Below, in pieces: positions 45,033 through 53,889 of a DNA stretch of 64,000 nucleotides. The stretch comes from Bacillota bacterium (GTDB taxonomy: Bacteria; Bacillota; UBA4882; UBA8346), in NCBI GenBank assembly GCA_023435225.1, contig JAEYRX010000096.1:128340-192339 (forward strand), in the 5' to 3' direction. The position numbers and the translations under genes are program-made. Position 1 is the first letter of the stretch. Every line of letters starts with the position of its first letter. The notes beneath the pieces were generated by a model. That model worked only from the letters and a program-made list of their open reading frames with translations. It did no database searches and was not told the origin of the DNA.

Positions 45033-45539
45033 TTATTTATATATCACTAATTCCTCCAATGATTTTCTAACCCTGTTCGCCGGAGGAGGTACTTGGGCGT
45101 ATCCTAACGGAGTAAACACAACCGGTTCCAAGGTGTTGTCCAAATCTAAGATCACTTTAGCTGCTTGACGGTCGAAAGCGCCGATCCAGCAGGTCCCTAT
45201 ACCAAGGGCGGTAGCGGCCAGTATAATATGGTCCATAACAATAGCCACATCTACATCGGCATAGCTTTTTTGGTCTTTCCGGACCCAACACTTGGCCGGG
45301 ATTGAACAGACTCCGAGGATTAGTGGAGCTTCAGCAAACCAATCCCTGGGATAGATTTTTTTTAATTCGGCTTCTCGACCGGTTGTATCTATCACTAAAA
45401 TCTTAAATGCTTGATAATTAACGGCTGTGGGAGCTAACCTTGCTGCTTCCAGGATTTGCTGCAGCTTCTCCGGTTCAACTTTATCGGGTTTATATGAGCG
45501 TGCGCTGTAACGGTTTTTTATTATCTCAAAATACTCCAT
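45033..45539 (-). CDS. nitroreductase-family protein
   Basis: A 168-residue compact nitroreductase homologue: NRYSARSYKPDKVEPEKL, RLAPTAVNYQAFKILVI and ATALGIGTCWIGAFD form the FMN-binding frame, and VVFTPLGYAQ closes it. It is shorter than the 8892 protein and belongs to the small family with a single domain. GGAGG precedes the ATG. Probably reduces small electrophiles with NAD(P)H; substrate unknown. The gene lies 70 nt downstream of iorB on the same strand. Confidence 0.85.
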   Translation of the reverse strand: MEYFEIIKNRYSARSYKPDKVEPEKLQQILEAARLAPTAVNYQAFKILVIDTTGREAELKKIYPRDWFAEAPLILGVCSIPAKCWVRKDQKSYADVDVAIVMDHIILAATALGIGTCWIGAFDRQAAKVILDLDNTLEPVVFTPLGYAQVPPPANRVRKSLEELVIYK

Positions 45540-45611
45540 AAAGAGAACCTCCTTTAAAATTAGAATATTATATAATTACCTTTCTTATTTTAATAAAAGC
45601 GATAGTTATTT

Positions 45612-46184
45612 TTATATATTATAACCAGCTTCAAATGCTTTTAAATTTACTTCCAAAGCTTTAGCTGGTACTACTTCCCGGATTGATCCCAACCAAACAT
45701 CTTTGGGAATATCGGTTGACTTGGCCAACAGCCCTATTAAAACAATATTAACCACTTTAAGGTTACCACATTCTTTGGCGATTTTTAAAGCATCAACAGT
45801 TACAATACTTTTTAACTTCTCTTGTAATGCAGTTATAATTCCATCAGGATATTTTGCTTTCCCGATAATTACCGGCATCGGGTCAATCCGTTGTTCGTTA
45901 ATAATTATCGTTCCATCATTTTTTAAATAATCAGCCCAGCGAATAGCTTCTAATCTTTCAAAAGCCAGAATTACATCGGCCTCTCCTTTTTCAATCAAAG
46001 GAGAATAAACTTTTGACCCCAGTTTAACATAGGTAACAACACTCCCGCCCCTTTGCGACATACCGTGGACTTCCGATACTTTAACATCCAGATTTTGTTT
46101 TAAGGCTACATTACCTAGAACTCGGCTGGCTAATAACGTACCCTGCCCGCCGACACCGACAATCATTATTTGGAGATTATTCAT
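45612..46184 (-). CDS. iorB: indolepyruvate:ferredoxin oxidoreductase, beta subunit
   Basis: A 190-residue gamma/beta-type subunit of 2-oxoacid:ferredoxin oxidoreductases with IMIVGVGGQGTLLASRVLG, VSEVHGMSQRGGSVVTYVK and DVILAFERLEAIRW. ATG 46184 follows AGGTGG and overlaps the end of iorA by 8 bp. With IorA it oxidises arylpyruvates to aryl-acyl-CoA, passing electrons to ferredoxin during amino acid fermentation. Confidence 0.92.
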   Translation of the reverse strand: MNNLQIMIVGVGGQGTLLASRVLGNVALKQNLDVKVSEVHGMSQRGGSVVTYVKLGSKVYSPLIEKGEADVILAFERLEAIRWADYLKNDGTIIINEQRIDPMPVIIGKAKYPDGIITALQEKLKSIVTVDALKIAKECGNLKVVNIVLIGLLAKSTDIPKDVWLGSIREVVPAKALEVNLKAFEAGYNI

Positions 46185-47922
46185 TGCTTCCACCTGCTTT
46201 CTCGATAGCTTCAAAGGTACATAACTTAGTACAAAGAGTACACCCAACGCAGAGGGCTTCATTAATCTCGATGTAATCTCCCTTGTCAACTATAGCGGGA
46301 CAACCAATTTTCATACACATTTTGCACTTTTTACATTTTTCCTTATTGATAATCAGCGGACCGTCAAATTTTACTTGTTTTAGTAAAGCGCAAGGCCGTT
46401 TGGAGATAATCACCGATGGTTCATCGGCCATTGTTTCCTCTCTGACAACTGCTTCAAATTCCTTAATATTAAAAGGATCGGCTACTCTTACCCGTTCAAT
46501 CCCAACGGCTTGGGCTAGCTTAACCAGATCTACCTGTTTGGTCGGTTCACCTTTAATAGTAAAACCGGTGGCTGGATTATCCTGATGACCGGTCATTCCG
46601 GTGATTGAGTTGTCCAAAATAATTACAGTAGAGTTTCCCTTGTTATATACAATATCGATTAATCCGGTAATGCCCGAATGAATAAAAGTGGAATCACCGA
46701 TAACCGCAACGGTCTTTTTACCGAACTCCGGGCCACGAGCTTTTTCCATTCCATGAGCGGCTCCGATACTGGCTCCCATACAAATGCAGGTATCAATGGA
46801 TTCTACCGGAGGTAAAGCTCCCAGAGTATAGCAGCCAATGTCGCCGCTTACATTTAGTTTCAATTTATTTAGAACATAAAACATTCCCCGGTGCGGGCAG
46901 CCGGGGCACATTACCGGTGGCCGGACAGGCGCCGGTTCTTGAGAGATTTGTCTGATGTCGGTTTTAAGGCCCAGTATTTTATCTTTAATAATTTCAGCGT
47001 TTAACTCGCCAATCACCGGTAACAATTCTTTACCGGTAACTTTCAGCCCTATCTTCTTTAATTGGTTTTCAAAAAAAGGTTCAAGTTCTTCGACTACATA
47101 CAAAGTTTTTACTGAGTTGGCAAACTCAATGATTAACTTTTCCGGTAACGGATAAACCATACCGAGCTTTAAAAAAGAGACATCGCCAAAAGCTTCTCTG
47201 GCGTATTGATAGGCGATACCACTGGTAATTACGCCTATATCCTTGTTACCCCATTCAATCCGGTTCAATTCGGTATTATTGGAAAAATCCCGTAAGGAGG
47301 CCATTCTTTTTTCGACTTCAATATGACGTTTTCGGGCCATAGCCGGCATCATTACATATTTTCCGGGGTTTTTCTGATAATCTTTGAGTGTAACTTCTGC
47401 TCTTTCGCCTGTTTCCACTACACTTTGGGAGTGGGAAATCCTAGTGGTTAACCTCACCAGAACCGGAGTATCATATTGTTCACTGATTTCAAAAGCCTTT
47501 TTAGTATAGTCTTTGCATTCTTGGCTGTCGGCCGGTTCCAACATCGGTACTTTGGAGGCTCGGGCATAAAAACGGCTATCCTGCTCATTTTGAGAACTAT
47601 GCATTCCCGGATCATCAGCTACCATAATTACCAGACCACCGTTAACTCCCGTATAAGAAACAGTAAATAAAGGATCAGCCGCTACATTTAGACCGACATG
47701 TTTCATGGAGCAGATGGAACGGGCTCCGGCAATTGAGGCTCCGGCTGCAACTTCCAAAGCCACTTTTTCGTTAGGAGACCATTCGGAGTATATCTGGTCA
47801 TATTTAGCGATACTTTCCGTAATTTCAGTACTGGGAGTTCCAGGGTAAGCTGCAGCAACAGTGACTCCTGCTTCATAAGCTCCTCTGGCCACGGCTTCAT
47901 TACCGAGCATTAGTTTTTTCAT
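46177..47922 (-). CDS. iorA: indolepyruvate:ferredoxin oxidoreductase, alpha subunit
   Basis: A 581-residue thiamine-diphosphate enzyme. PYR-domain motif AYPGTPSTEI, the TPP loop IGDSTFIHSGITGLID and DNSITGMTGHQDNPATG are present, with CPGCPHRG before it. The C-terminus has two 4Fe-4S motifs (CKKCKMCMKIGC and CVGCTLCTKLC). It is the first gene of iorAB. Works with IorB in peptide or aromatic amino acid fermentation, feeding reduced ferredoxin to complexes such as the Ehr-like one; that link is inferred. Confidence 0.94.
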   Translation of the reverse strand: MKKLMLGNEAVARGAYEAGVTVAAAYPGTPSTEITESIAKYDQIYSEWSPNEKVALEVAAGASIAGARSICSMKHVGLNVAADPLFTVSYTGVNGGLVIMVADDPGMHSSQNEQDSRFYARASKVPMLEPADSQECKDYTKKAFEISEQYDTPVLVRLTTRISHSQSVVETGERAEVTLKDYQKNPGKYVMMPAMARKRHIEVEKRMASLRDFSNNTELNRIEWGNKDIGVITSGIAYQYAREAFGDVSFLKLGMVYPLPEKLIIEFANSVKTLYVVEELEPFFENQLKKIGLKVTGKELLPVIGELNAEIIKDKILGLKTDIRQISQEPAPVRPPVMCPGCPHRGMFYVLNKLKLNVSGDIGCYTLGALPPVESIDTCICMGASIGAAHGMEKARGPEFGKKTVAVIGDSTFIHSGITGLIDIVYNKGNSTVIILDNSITGMTGHQDNPATGFTIKGEPTKQVDLVKLAQAVGIERVRVADPFNIKEFEAVVREETMADEPSVIISKRPCALLKQVKFDGPLIINKEKCKKCKMCMKIGCPAIVDKGDYIEINEALCVGCTLCTKLCTFEAIEKAGGSNE

Positions 47923-47979
47923 TTTTCTATCACCCTAAGTTTTAATTTAATCCTGGAATAATTATATTGGAATAGTCGG

Positions 47980-48160
47980 TGATTGGCAAGGCAGTCGTTC
48001 ACGTCAATTCCCAGTTGACCCACGTGAAATTATTAAAATAGGATTGACGTGAATCGACAAGCGTCGATAGCAGTTTCTAGAATGTCTTTCACGTTGGTTC
48101 GCCGGGGTTAGTGAAAGAATGACAATAAGTTTCACGGAGACACAGAGGCACAGAGAAATC
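47980..48160 (+). repeat. composite intergenic repeat
   Basis: In the 544-bp gap 47923-48466. It holds TTCACGTCAAT / ATTGACGTGAA inverted arms, an inverted relative of CATTCTTTC..CCCCGGCGA seen near 15316, and a CACGGAGACACAGAGGCACAGAG arm. It is a mosaic of the same words as 15164-15345. No gene is visible. Confidence 0.6.
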
Positions 48161-48466
48161 ATTTTTTAGTTAAAACTATGTAATGGAGTTAGAGTCTATT
48201 GACAAGATAATTAATAAAAGTTATATATAAGTGAGAGATTTTCATAATTAAGAATCTTGACATTCATCTACAATATATTGATAGTTATATCCGGGTTATT
48301 CACTATATATTGTAACTGAAATTAAATTAAGGTAATTATAAAATTCTCTTAAGTAGAAATAAGGGAATTGCAACAAATAGTGAGATTAATAAATGAAGTT
48401 TTTATGCAGCATATGGTGATTATTTATTGTTGCTCTTATCCTATGGAAAAAGAAGGGATAAACATT

Positions 48467-49327
48467 ATGAATAAACGGATATTTATTCTAATTCTAATTG
48501 TTGTAATATTTTCAACCGGGGCTTCATTAGGAGCCGAACCACAGTATGTGCCACTGGATAATCAAAGTATGGGATTGTTAATGCAACGAATCTTGGAGAC
48601 TAAACTCATTCCTTATACTAAAACCAACAAGGGATTGAGCTATACTATTAATGAACTACAAGAATTTGCCATGGATTGGGAACAGGAATGTTTCTTTATT
48701 AAAGTAAAATTTACAGCCGAATATGATCCGGGTTTTTTTAATGTAAGTACTGCCGGAGTAATTAAGGTAAAGGGCGCCGGATTATTGTCTGCTTCCGAAC
48801 AAAAGCTGGGAGTAAAGTTACTAGAGGTTCAAGAGGTAACTTTGGATAATGCTGATGAATTAATTAATGAACCATTACAGAAAGTGTTGAATAAAAGTTT
48901 AGCCGGTAAAGAGATCTGGCAAGGTGATCCACCCGCCGCCAAAGAGCTATTAAATAAAAACAATTATCTGGATTTGGTTAAGATTGCCATTGCTAATAGT
49001 TTACCTATTACCGCTAATGATAAAAAGCTTTCTCTGACTTTAAACCTAATAAACGAATTAAGTCAAGCAGGAACCGTTCCCGGTCAGATGAAGGCTGGAT
49101 TTGATATGAATGGAACTTATAAATCGTTATTGAAGCTTAACTTTAAAGGTAAAATGGGATTGGAAGTGGATGTTCTGGTTGATCCGGCAGAATTGGCCGG
49201 AAAAATTCGAATTGATTCTCTATCATCCCTGGATTTGAAAAATGTACCTTCATTTATGGACGGGTTAATTAGAAAATTGGTTGATTCTAAAATTAAGGGA
49301 AAGGTAATGGAGTTTACTTGGAAATAA
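48467..49327 (+). CDS. secreted protein of unknown function
   Basis: A 286-residue protein with a signal peptide (RIFILILIVVIFSTGASLGA, cut before EPQ). ATG 48467 follows GAAGGGAT; an ATG further upstream would bury the signal. The mature part is mostly beta with repeated amphipathic strands (FFIKVKFTAEYD, LKLNFKGKMGLEVDVLVD) and resembles lipid-binding LmeA/DUF2993-type proteins only loosely. No firm family. A shared AT-rich promoter-like sequence is at 48241-48290 and a terminator follows. Confidence 0.6.
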   Translation: MNKRIFILILIVVIFSTGASLGAEPQYVPLDNQSMGLLMQRILETKLIPYTKTNKGLSYTINELQEFAMDWEQECFFIKVKFTAEYDPGFFNVSTAGVIKVKGAGLLSASEQKLGVKLLEVQEVTLDNADELINEPLQKVLNKSLAGKEIWQGDPPAAKELLNKNNYLDLVKIAIANSLPITANDKKLSLTLNLINELSQAGTVPGQMKAGFDMNGTYKSLLKLNFKGKMGLEVDVLVDPAELAGKIRIDSLSSLDLKNVPSFMDGLIRKLVDSKIKGKVMEFTWK

Positions 49328-49337
49328 CAGTTGTAAG

Positions 49338-49361
49338 GGAGGTTTATCTCCTCCGTTTTTT
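49338..49361 (+). terminator. terminator after the secreted-protein gene
   Basis: GGAGG-TTTATCT-CCTCC followed by G and six T residues; it overlaps the last codons of the converging small gene. Confidence 0.75.
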
Positions 49362-49589
49362 ATCTTTTAAAAAATTATACATGTCTTCCAAATCAGTAAA
49401 TCCCATCTGTTTTGCTTGCTGTTTTGCCGTGCCGGTTAAAATAGGAACACCGTCTCCGTGATCGTGAATGTATGTTTGCCAAAAATCGCCATTGATATCG
49501 GTTCCAGTCCACTTTTTTGCATTTATTTGTTGTAGTCCTAACCTGGAGGCGATTGACTTGATATCACCTGTTGTAAACCGGTATGGCAT
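49344..49589 (-). CDS. putative toxin-like small protein (81 aa)
   Basis: A short basic protein with a perfect GGAGGTGA site 6 nt before the ATG. It contains WTGTDINGDFWQTYIHDHGD and ILTGTAKQQAKQMGFTDL, which suggest a compact alpha/beta fold with a conserved His pair; I noted a faint likeness to HicA-type mRNA interferases but cannot confirm it. It overlaps the upstream Phd-like gene by 52 nt, a layout common in toxin-antitoxin pairs. Function inferred from the layout. Confidence 0.5.
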   Translation of the reverse strand: MPYRFTTGDIKSIASRLGLQQINAKKWTGTDINGDFWQTYIHDHGDGVPILTGTAKQQAKQMGFTDLEDMYNFLKDKKRRR

Positions 49590-50023
49590 TCCGCTATCAC
49601 CTCCATAACTTGATTAAGACTATTGCATTTGGCAATTCTGCGTAAATAAGGATAATGACTTTTTCGGTTTTCAATTTGCCGGAAAAAATCAATCCGTTTT
49701 AAATAATCGGAAGCGTAATCCATCAAGTTTTCAGCTAGGTCCTGCAAAGCAGATAAAAGAGTTGGACCTTCGCCGTGTATTAATAAATTTTCTAGGGAAA
49801 TCGTATAACCTTGATTTGTTTCATCTTTTTCAACAATGGGATTGAACTTAAATGCTTGATCCAGGACTTCTTCAAAGATTGCCGTTGATATTATTGAGAC
49901 TTTCTCTTCTTTGGAACTTTTAAAATTACTAGTGATAACCTCATAACCTTTAGCTGCTTCTCTTACTATGGCAGGGAACTCCTGTTTAGCCGAACTGATT
50001 GACTTTTCTTCAAAGATATCCAT
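49538..50023 (-). CDS. putative antitoxin-like protein with Phd-type N-terminus (161 aa)
   Basis: A 161-residue protein. The first 55 residues (SISSAKQEFPAIVREAAKG, VSIISTAIFEEVL) resemble Phd/YefM antitoxins; the middle (GYTISLENLLIHGEGPTLLSALQDL) looks like a HicB-like domain. It precedes and overlaps the 81-residue gene by 52 nt. The promoter at 50071-50099 has TGGACAT direct repeats that could be its operator. Probably autoregulated. Family call tentative. Confidence 0.55.
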   Translation of the reverse strand: MDIFEEKSISSAKQEFPAIVREAAKGYEVITSNFKSSKEEKVSIISTAIFEEVLDQAFKFNPIVEKDETNQGYTISLENLLIHGEGPTLLSALQDLAENLMDYASDYLKRIDFFRQIENRKSHYPYLRRIAKCNSLNQVMEVIAECHTGLQQVISSQSPPG

Positions 50024-50070
50024 AATAATTCACCGGCCTTTGTCGAAGATGATTTAAAGGATCTAATTTA

Positions 50071-50099
50071 ATTATAGATCAATATGTCCAAAATGTCCA
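50071..50099 (-). promoter_or_regulatory. promoter with TGGACAT direct repeats
   Basis: On the minus strand TGGACA (50099-50094), 17-nt spacer, TATAAT (50076-50071), about 48 nt before the start of the antitoxin-like gene. A second TGGACAT begins 9 nt after the first and overlaps the spacer, suggesting a repressor site. Confidence 0.65.
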
Positions 50100-50165
50100 T
50101 ATAGGTCATTAGGGCCAAAAAGAAAAGTAAAAACTAGTATTAACACTGAGACACAAAGGCACAAA

Positions 50166-51809
50166 TCAGAGCCCTAAATAAGCATCAATTTCTTCCGAAG
50201 CTTTTCTAGCGGTTGCCAAGGTCTCGCCTTGTTCTTCCCGGTAATCTTTGATGATATTTTCAGTCCCGGAAGCCCGTTTCAGGTTCCAGACGCCGCCGGT
50301 TAAAACCACTTTAATTCCGTCACCAACCACTAGCCGTTCAATCTCCCGTCCGGCGATTTTTTTACCGTTTAAAAGATTTTTTACCTGGTCCGGGTCGCTT
50401 GCTAATTTGATTAAACGGTTCTTTTGCTCCGGTTGGGCGGGACGGTCTATTCTTTCATATTGATAGGGGCCATATTTTTTTACTAAATCGGCGTATAAAG
50501 TTCCGATATCTTTACCGGTTCTGGCCATAGCCTCCATCATCAGTAAAACGGCGGCAATACCGTCTTTTTCGGTAACCCAGAGACTCCCATCCATTCTGGG
50601 GAAAGAGAGTCCGGCGCTTTCTTCCCCGGCCAGAACATATTTCCCTGCTTGTAAACCGGCTACATAATGTTTAAAACCGACATTAACCTCATATGAAGGA
50701 CGGTCATAATCGGCAGCGATTCGATCAAGCAGATGAGTAGTTCCTATAGTCCGGCCTATTCCCATATTAGGTTTAAAACCACGATTGGCAGCCAGGTAAT
50801 CGAATAAGACACATAAAACATGATTGGGGTTGAGGATCCCGGTGCTGTCTTCACCACCGAAACGGTCGGCATCATTATCATTAGCTCCGATGAAGGGGAC
50901 GCCAATTTTCTCCCGGATTCCCTGAACTGCCATCATTACATATTTGGAGGAAGGATCACCGCGGAGAGTGCCGTCCCAATCATAGGACCGATTTGAACAT
51001 TTCGGATCTTCTTCCGAAAGGACTACTTCGATGTTCGTACCATAATGTTCATTAACGGCTTCATAATAGCCATGTGCGGAACCACCGAGCGGAGTGACTG
51101 CGAACCGTTCTTTTTTGATTAAATCAAAATCCACCACTGAATAAAGGTCTTTTATGTAAGGATTTAATAGATCGATCTCTGAAACTAAACCATTTTTAAC
51201 CGCAGTTTGATAGGGGATTCGCTTTACCTCTTCAGGATGTTTTAAATAATGGTTCCCCTTTTCATCTATTGGTTTGGTACAGGTATTTGGACCACCGTCC
51301 AAACCGTTACTTTTATAGCCGGCATCCTGGGGAGGGTTATGAGAAGCGGTAATGATAACTCCCTCAACTTTTTCGCCACGGGCCACCCGGCTTTGGATAG
51401 CATGAGATACAACCGGAGTTGGAGTGCTTCTCCCGCCCTGATGAATTAAAACTCTCATTTCATTCCCGGCAAAGACTTCAGCTGCGGTTTCCTGGGCTAA
51501 ATCCGAGGCAAAACGGACGTCTTTTCCCATTATAATTGGGCCCAGGGGTTTATCTTTTAAAATGTCCGGGAGACAAGGGCCGAAAGTGCCGTTTTGATGG
51601 CGAATATCGACTAGGGCCTGAGTCATGGCCGCAACATGTTGTTCAGAAAACCCTTTACCGATATGACCGCGGTGGCCGGAGGTTCCATTTTTTATCGGTT
51701 CCAATTCACCCTGCGGATGGGTGTACCATTCGGTGATCTGCTCTTTACTAAAAAGGTCTTCGGGTCGGGCTTTCTTTCCCGCCAAAGGGTGAATCGATTT
51801 ATCTGACAT
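50166..51809 (-). CDS. pgm: alpha-D-glucose phosphate-specific phosphoglucomutase
   Basis: A 547-residue enzyme that interconverts glucose 1-phosphate and 6-phosphate. The phosphoserine loop ITASHNPPQDAG, the metal loop NDNDADRFGG and the sugar loop GEESAGLSF are intact, in contrast to the degenerate mutase domain at 27807-30290. ATG 51809 follows AAAGGAGG; a TTG one codon earlier is possible. Supplies sugar phosphates for glycans and storage polymers. Confidence 0.94.
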   Translation of the reverse strand: MSDKSIHPLAGKKARPEDLFSKEQITEWYTHPQGELEPIKNGTSGHRGHIGKGFSEQHVAAMTQALVDIRHQNGTFGPCLPDILKDKPLGPIIMGKDVRFASDLAQETAAEVFAGNEMRVLIHQGGRSTPTPVVSHAIQSRVARGEKVEGVIITASHNPPQDAGYKSNGLDGGPNTCTKPIDEKGNHYLKHPEEVKRIPYQTAVKNGLVSEIDLLNPYIKDLYSVVDFDLIKKERFAVTPLGGSAHGYYEAVNEHYGTNIEVVLSEEDPKCSNRSYDWDGTLRGDPSSKYVMMAVQGIREKIGVPFIGANDNDADRFGGEDSTGILNPNHVLCVLFDYLAANRGFKPNMGIGRTIGTTHLLDRIAADYDRPSYEVNVGFKHYVAGLQAGKYVLAGEESAGLSFPRMDGSLWVTEKDGIAAVLLMMEAMARTGKDIGTLYADLVKKYGPYQYERIDRPAQPEQKNRLIKLASDPDQVKNLLNGKKIAGREIERLVVGDGIKVVLTGGVWNLKRASGTENIIKDYREEQGETLATARKASEEIDAYLGL

Positions 51810-52074
51810 CAAAAACAGCCTCCTTTAGAGATATAAAAAATTATTTAGGCGAAAGGCGATAGAATTTAAGCGATCTATTGTCGCTAATTTTTTAATATAA
51901 AATTATTAAATAACGCCTTTTGTAAGCCTCATTAGTTTATTTTGAGGGATGGATTTCTAGATAAATAATTTTTTTCCTCCCCGGTTGGATAAGTATAAGT
52001 GACATTTAGATCCGGATTTTCTTCGGATTTAGCTGTTTTATTGAATTTGTTAAAATTGCACAACAATTATTATA

Positions 52075-52157
52075 TAAGTTGAATTAAATTTCCCGAATAA
52101 ATATTACGTCCCTAAAGCTGGCCATAATAGAGGATTAATGAATTTAATTCAACTTAT
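52075..52157. repeat. long AT-rich hairpin A
   Basis: TAAGTTGAATTAAATT (52075-52090) pairs with AATTTAATTCAACTTA. First of three consecutive hairpins in the 634-bp gap between pgm and ogt; no gene is seen in the gap. Confidence 0.65.
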
Positions 52158-52168
52158 TACAGCTGAAA

Positions 52169-52254
52169 ATAAGATGAACTAAATTCTACTATTTACCTTT
52201 CCCGTTCGGCTTTTGGAAGGGGAAAGCTTATTCGTATGACTTAGTTCATCTTAT
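52169..52254. repeat. long AT-rich hairpin B
   Basis: ATAAGATGAACTAA (52169-52182) pairs exactly with TTAGTTCATCTTAT (52241-52254); inside, CTTTCCC pairs with GGGAAAG. It shares the TGAAxTAAATT word with hairpin A and the hairpin at 44950. Confidence 0.65.
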
Positions 52255-52267
52255 ATAGGTTCTCTAT

Positions 52268-52344
52268 ATGGAACGACATTATTCGCAAAATATGGTTTTC
52301 GAAAAAATATTAATACCATTGTTTTCTGATTAATGTTGTTCTAT
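52268..52344. repeat. AT-rich hairpin C
   Basis: ATGGAACGACATTA (from 52268) pairs imperfectly with TAATGTTGTTCTAT (52331-52344). Weaker than A and B but in the same series. Confidence 0.5.
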
Positions 52345-52443
52345 TTAGTTAAACAAATAAAAATTCGGTGATCATAAAAATTTCAGGTATAATTAAATTA
52401 GGGGAGAGTTTTATATACTCATAAAATTTTTTTGAGGTGGAAA

Positions 52444-52935
52444 ATGAAGCTGATTTATGACACTTTGCAAGCTCCATTCGGAGCAATTTATATTGTAATG
52501 GATGAATTTGGACTTTTAAGAGTGGTAATGACTCCGGAAAGATGGGAGGATTGCCGGAAAGAATTTGGGGAAATCGAGCATGATTCAGAACGATCAGCTG
52601 AAGTAATTACCCAACTTGAGGAATATTTCTCCGGTAAACGCAAGGAGTTTACCGTTTCTTTATCAATAAAAGGGACTGCTTTTTCAGAAAAAGTCTGGCA
52701 AGAGCTGCGGAAGATTCCTTTCGGCGAAACACGTTCTTATGCTGATATTGCTCAAGCGCTCGGTAATCCCAAAATTAGCCGAGCAGTTGGGCAAGCAAAC
52801 AGACGGAATCCCCTGCCGATATTTATTCCTTGCCACCGGGTTATCGGAAAAGACGGATCGATGACCGGTTATATCGGCGAAAAACACATTCCAATTAAAG
52901 AATATTTATTGAAGATGGAATGTTCTTTTTTGTGA
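52444..52935 (+). CDS. ogt: methylated-DNA-protein-cysteine methyltransferase
   Basis: A 163-residue DNA repair protein that takes alkyl groups from O6-guanine onto its own cysteine. The active site is Cys130 in IPCHRVIG; FSEKVWQELRKIPFGETRSYADIA is the DNA-recognition helix region (quoted in the gene, key residues W, R, Y), followed by SRAVGQANRRNPLP. ATG 52444 follows TGAGGTGG closely. Monocistronic and normal in length. Confidence 0.93.
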   Translation: MKLIYDTLQAPFGAIYIVMDEFGLLRVVMTPERWEDCRKEFGEIEHDSERSAEVITQLEEYFSGKRKEFTVSLSIKGTAFSEKVWQELRKIPFGETRSYADIAQALGNPKISRAVGQANRRNPLPIFIPCHRVIGKDGSMTGYIGEKHIPIKEYLLKMECSFL

Positions 52936-52955
52936 CAAGCATCATTTCTTTGGTC

Positions 52956-53582
52956 TTATAAATCTTCTGTTACAGTATTATTTAAGAAAGGTTTTCTTAA
53001 TAAAGCATGCAGATTGGACCGGAAAACGATGAAGACTTTTAAAAGCTTTACAGAACTTCCGGGATAAAGATCGAGCATTCTGCTTAATTCTTGACGCCGT
53101 TTGTGGTAGGCTTTTAATTTGTGAAAATCTTTCTCCGGTATCTTAGGTAAATTATTAATTATCGAGAAATATTCGAGGTATTTTGCAGCTAACTCTTCAT
53201 TATTATGATTATCCATTTTCAATAACTCGTGGCATTCCAACCGTAATTTACTCACTACTTCTTCAGCTTGGCCATAACTCATGGCTTTTTCTTTCCAATG
53301 TATTGTAAAAGAGAGAATGGCAATTCCGAAAACCAGTAATGAACAGATTCCCAGTATTATCTGACCTTTTTCCGGCGCAATTTTGAGATATTCAAGGATT
53401 TTTTGATCAACAAAGGTCGTTAAACATAGTAGAATCGAAGCCAGTAATAGTATTAGGTCTAAAAAACCAGCCCAAAAGCGGTAACGATTATATAATTTCT
53501 CAAAAATAGTGGATAACAGATCAATGTTTCGGGATTGCTGGGTCAATTCTTTTATTAATGAATCTGTTTTATTGGTATTCAT
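52956..53582 (-). CDS. two-helix SLATT-like membrane protein
   Basis: A 208-residue protein with two membrane helices (FLDLILLLASILLCLTTFV and IILGICSLLVFGIAILSF) and a long charged helical cytoplasmic part (SYGQAEEVVSKLRLECHELL, then LKAYHKRRQELSRML). This layout and the W-x-x-K between helices resemble SLATT effectors, pore-forming proteins of nucleotide-signalling defence systems. ATG 53582 follows GGAGG. It faces away from a patatin gene across a structured-RNA candidate. No nucleotide cyclase is near, so the defence role is a hypothesis. Confidence 0.6.
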   Translation of the reverse strand: MNTNKTDSLIKELTQQSRNIDLLSTIFEKLYNRYRFWAGFLDLILLLASILLCLTTFVDQKILEYLKIAPEKGQIILGICSLLVFGIAILSFTIHWKEKAMSYGQAEEVVSKLRLECHELLKMDNHNNEELAAKYLEYFSIINNLPKIPEKDFHKLKAYHKRRQELSRMLDLYPGSSVKLLKVFIVFRSNLHALLRKPFLNNTVTEDL

Positions 53583-53751
53583 ATTAAACCTCCGAATTAA
53601 CATAGAAATAATAATTATGAAATTCCCTTACCTATGAATAAATCGGATCGATTCGAAAATAAAATTAGAGTTTTGTGTTAGGAAATTAAGGAATTTTTAA
53701 TGGAGTAAATTGGCTATTGCTCAAATAAGGAATTGAGGAAATATAAAATAA

Positions 53752-53889
53752 TGGCGGTCTGCCGGTTTTTCGCAGAGACCACCGGCATACAAGCGCCTAT
53801 CGGAGCTGATGCCGGGAGGGTTCCGCCGTCGCAATTCACAGCCTTGGGACTGTGCCAGCAGATACGACGATTGGCTTTCGCCACCGCCA
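53752..53889 (-). ncRNA. candidate compact structured RNA (unassigned)
   Basis: GC-rich island in AT-rich DNA. On the minus strand a TATAAT (53897-53892) stands a few nt before a 5' arm TGGCGGT that pairs with ACCGCCA at the far end (53752). Inside are a GAAA-capped stem (TGGC-GAAA-GCCA, 53872-53883), CGTCG/CGACG, CACAG/CTGTG, and CCGGCAT/ATGCCGG. The 3' end runs into ATTATTTTAT. It is either a free RNA of about 138 nt or a leader of the SLATT-like gene. I could not match it to a riboswitch class. Confidence 0.55.

Noticed and set aside
53752..53889. c-di-AMP (ydaO) or cobalamin riboswitch
   Set aside because: Only loose word likeness (GGAACCC..CAGCT..TAGGCG on one strand, GCCAGCAG on the other); the required conserved cores and spacing are missing.
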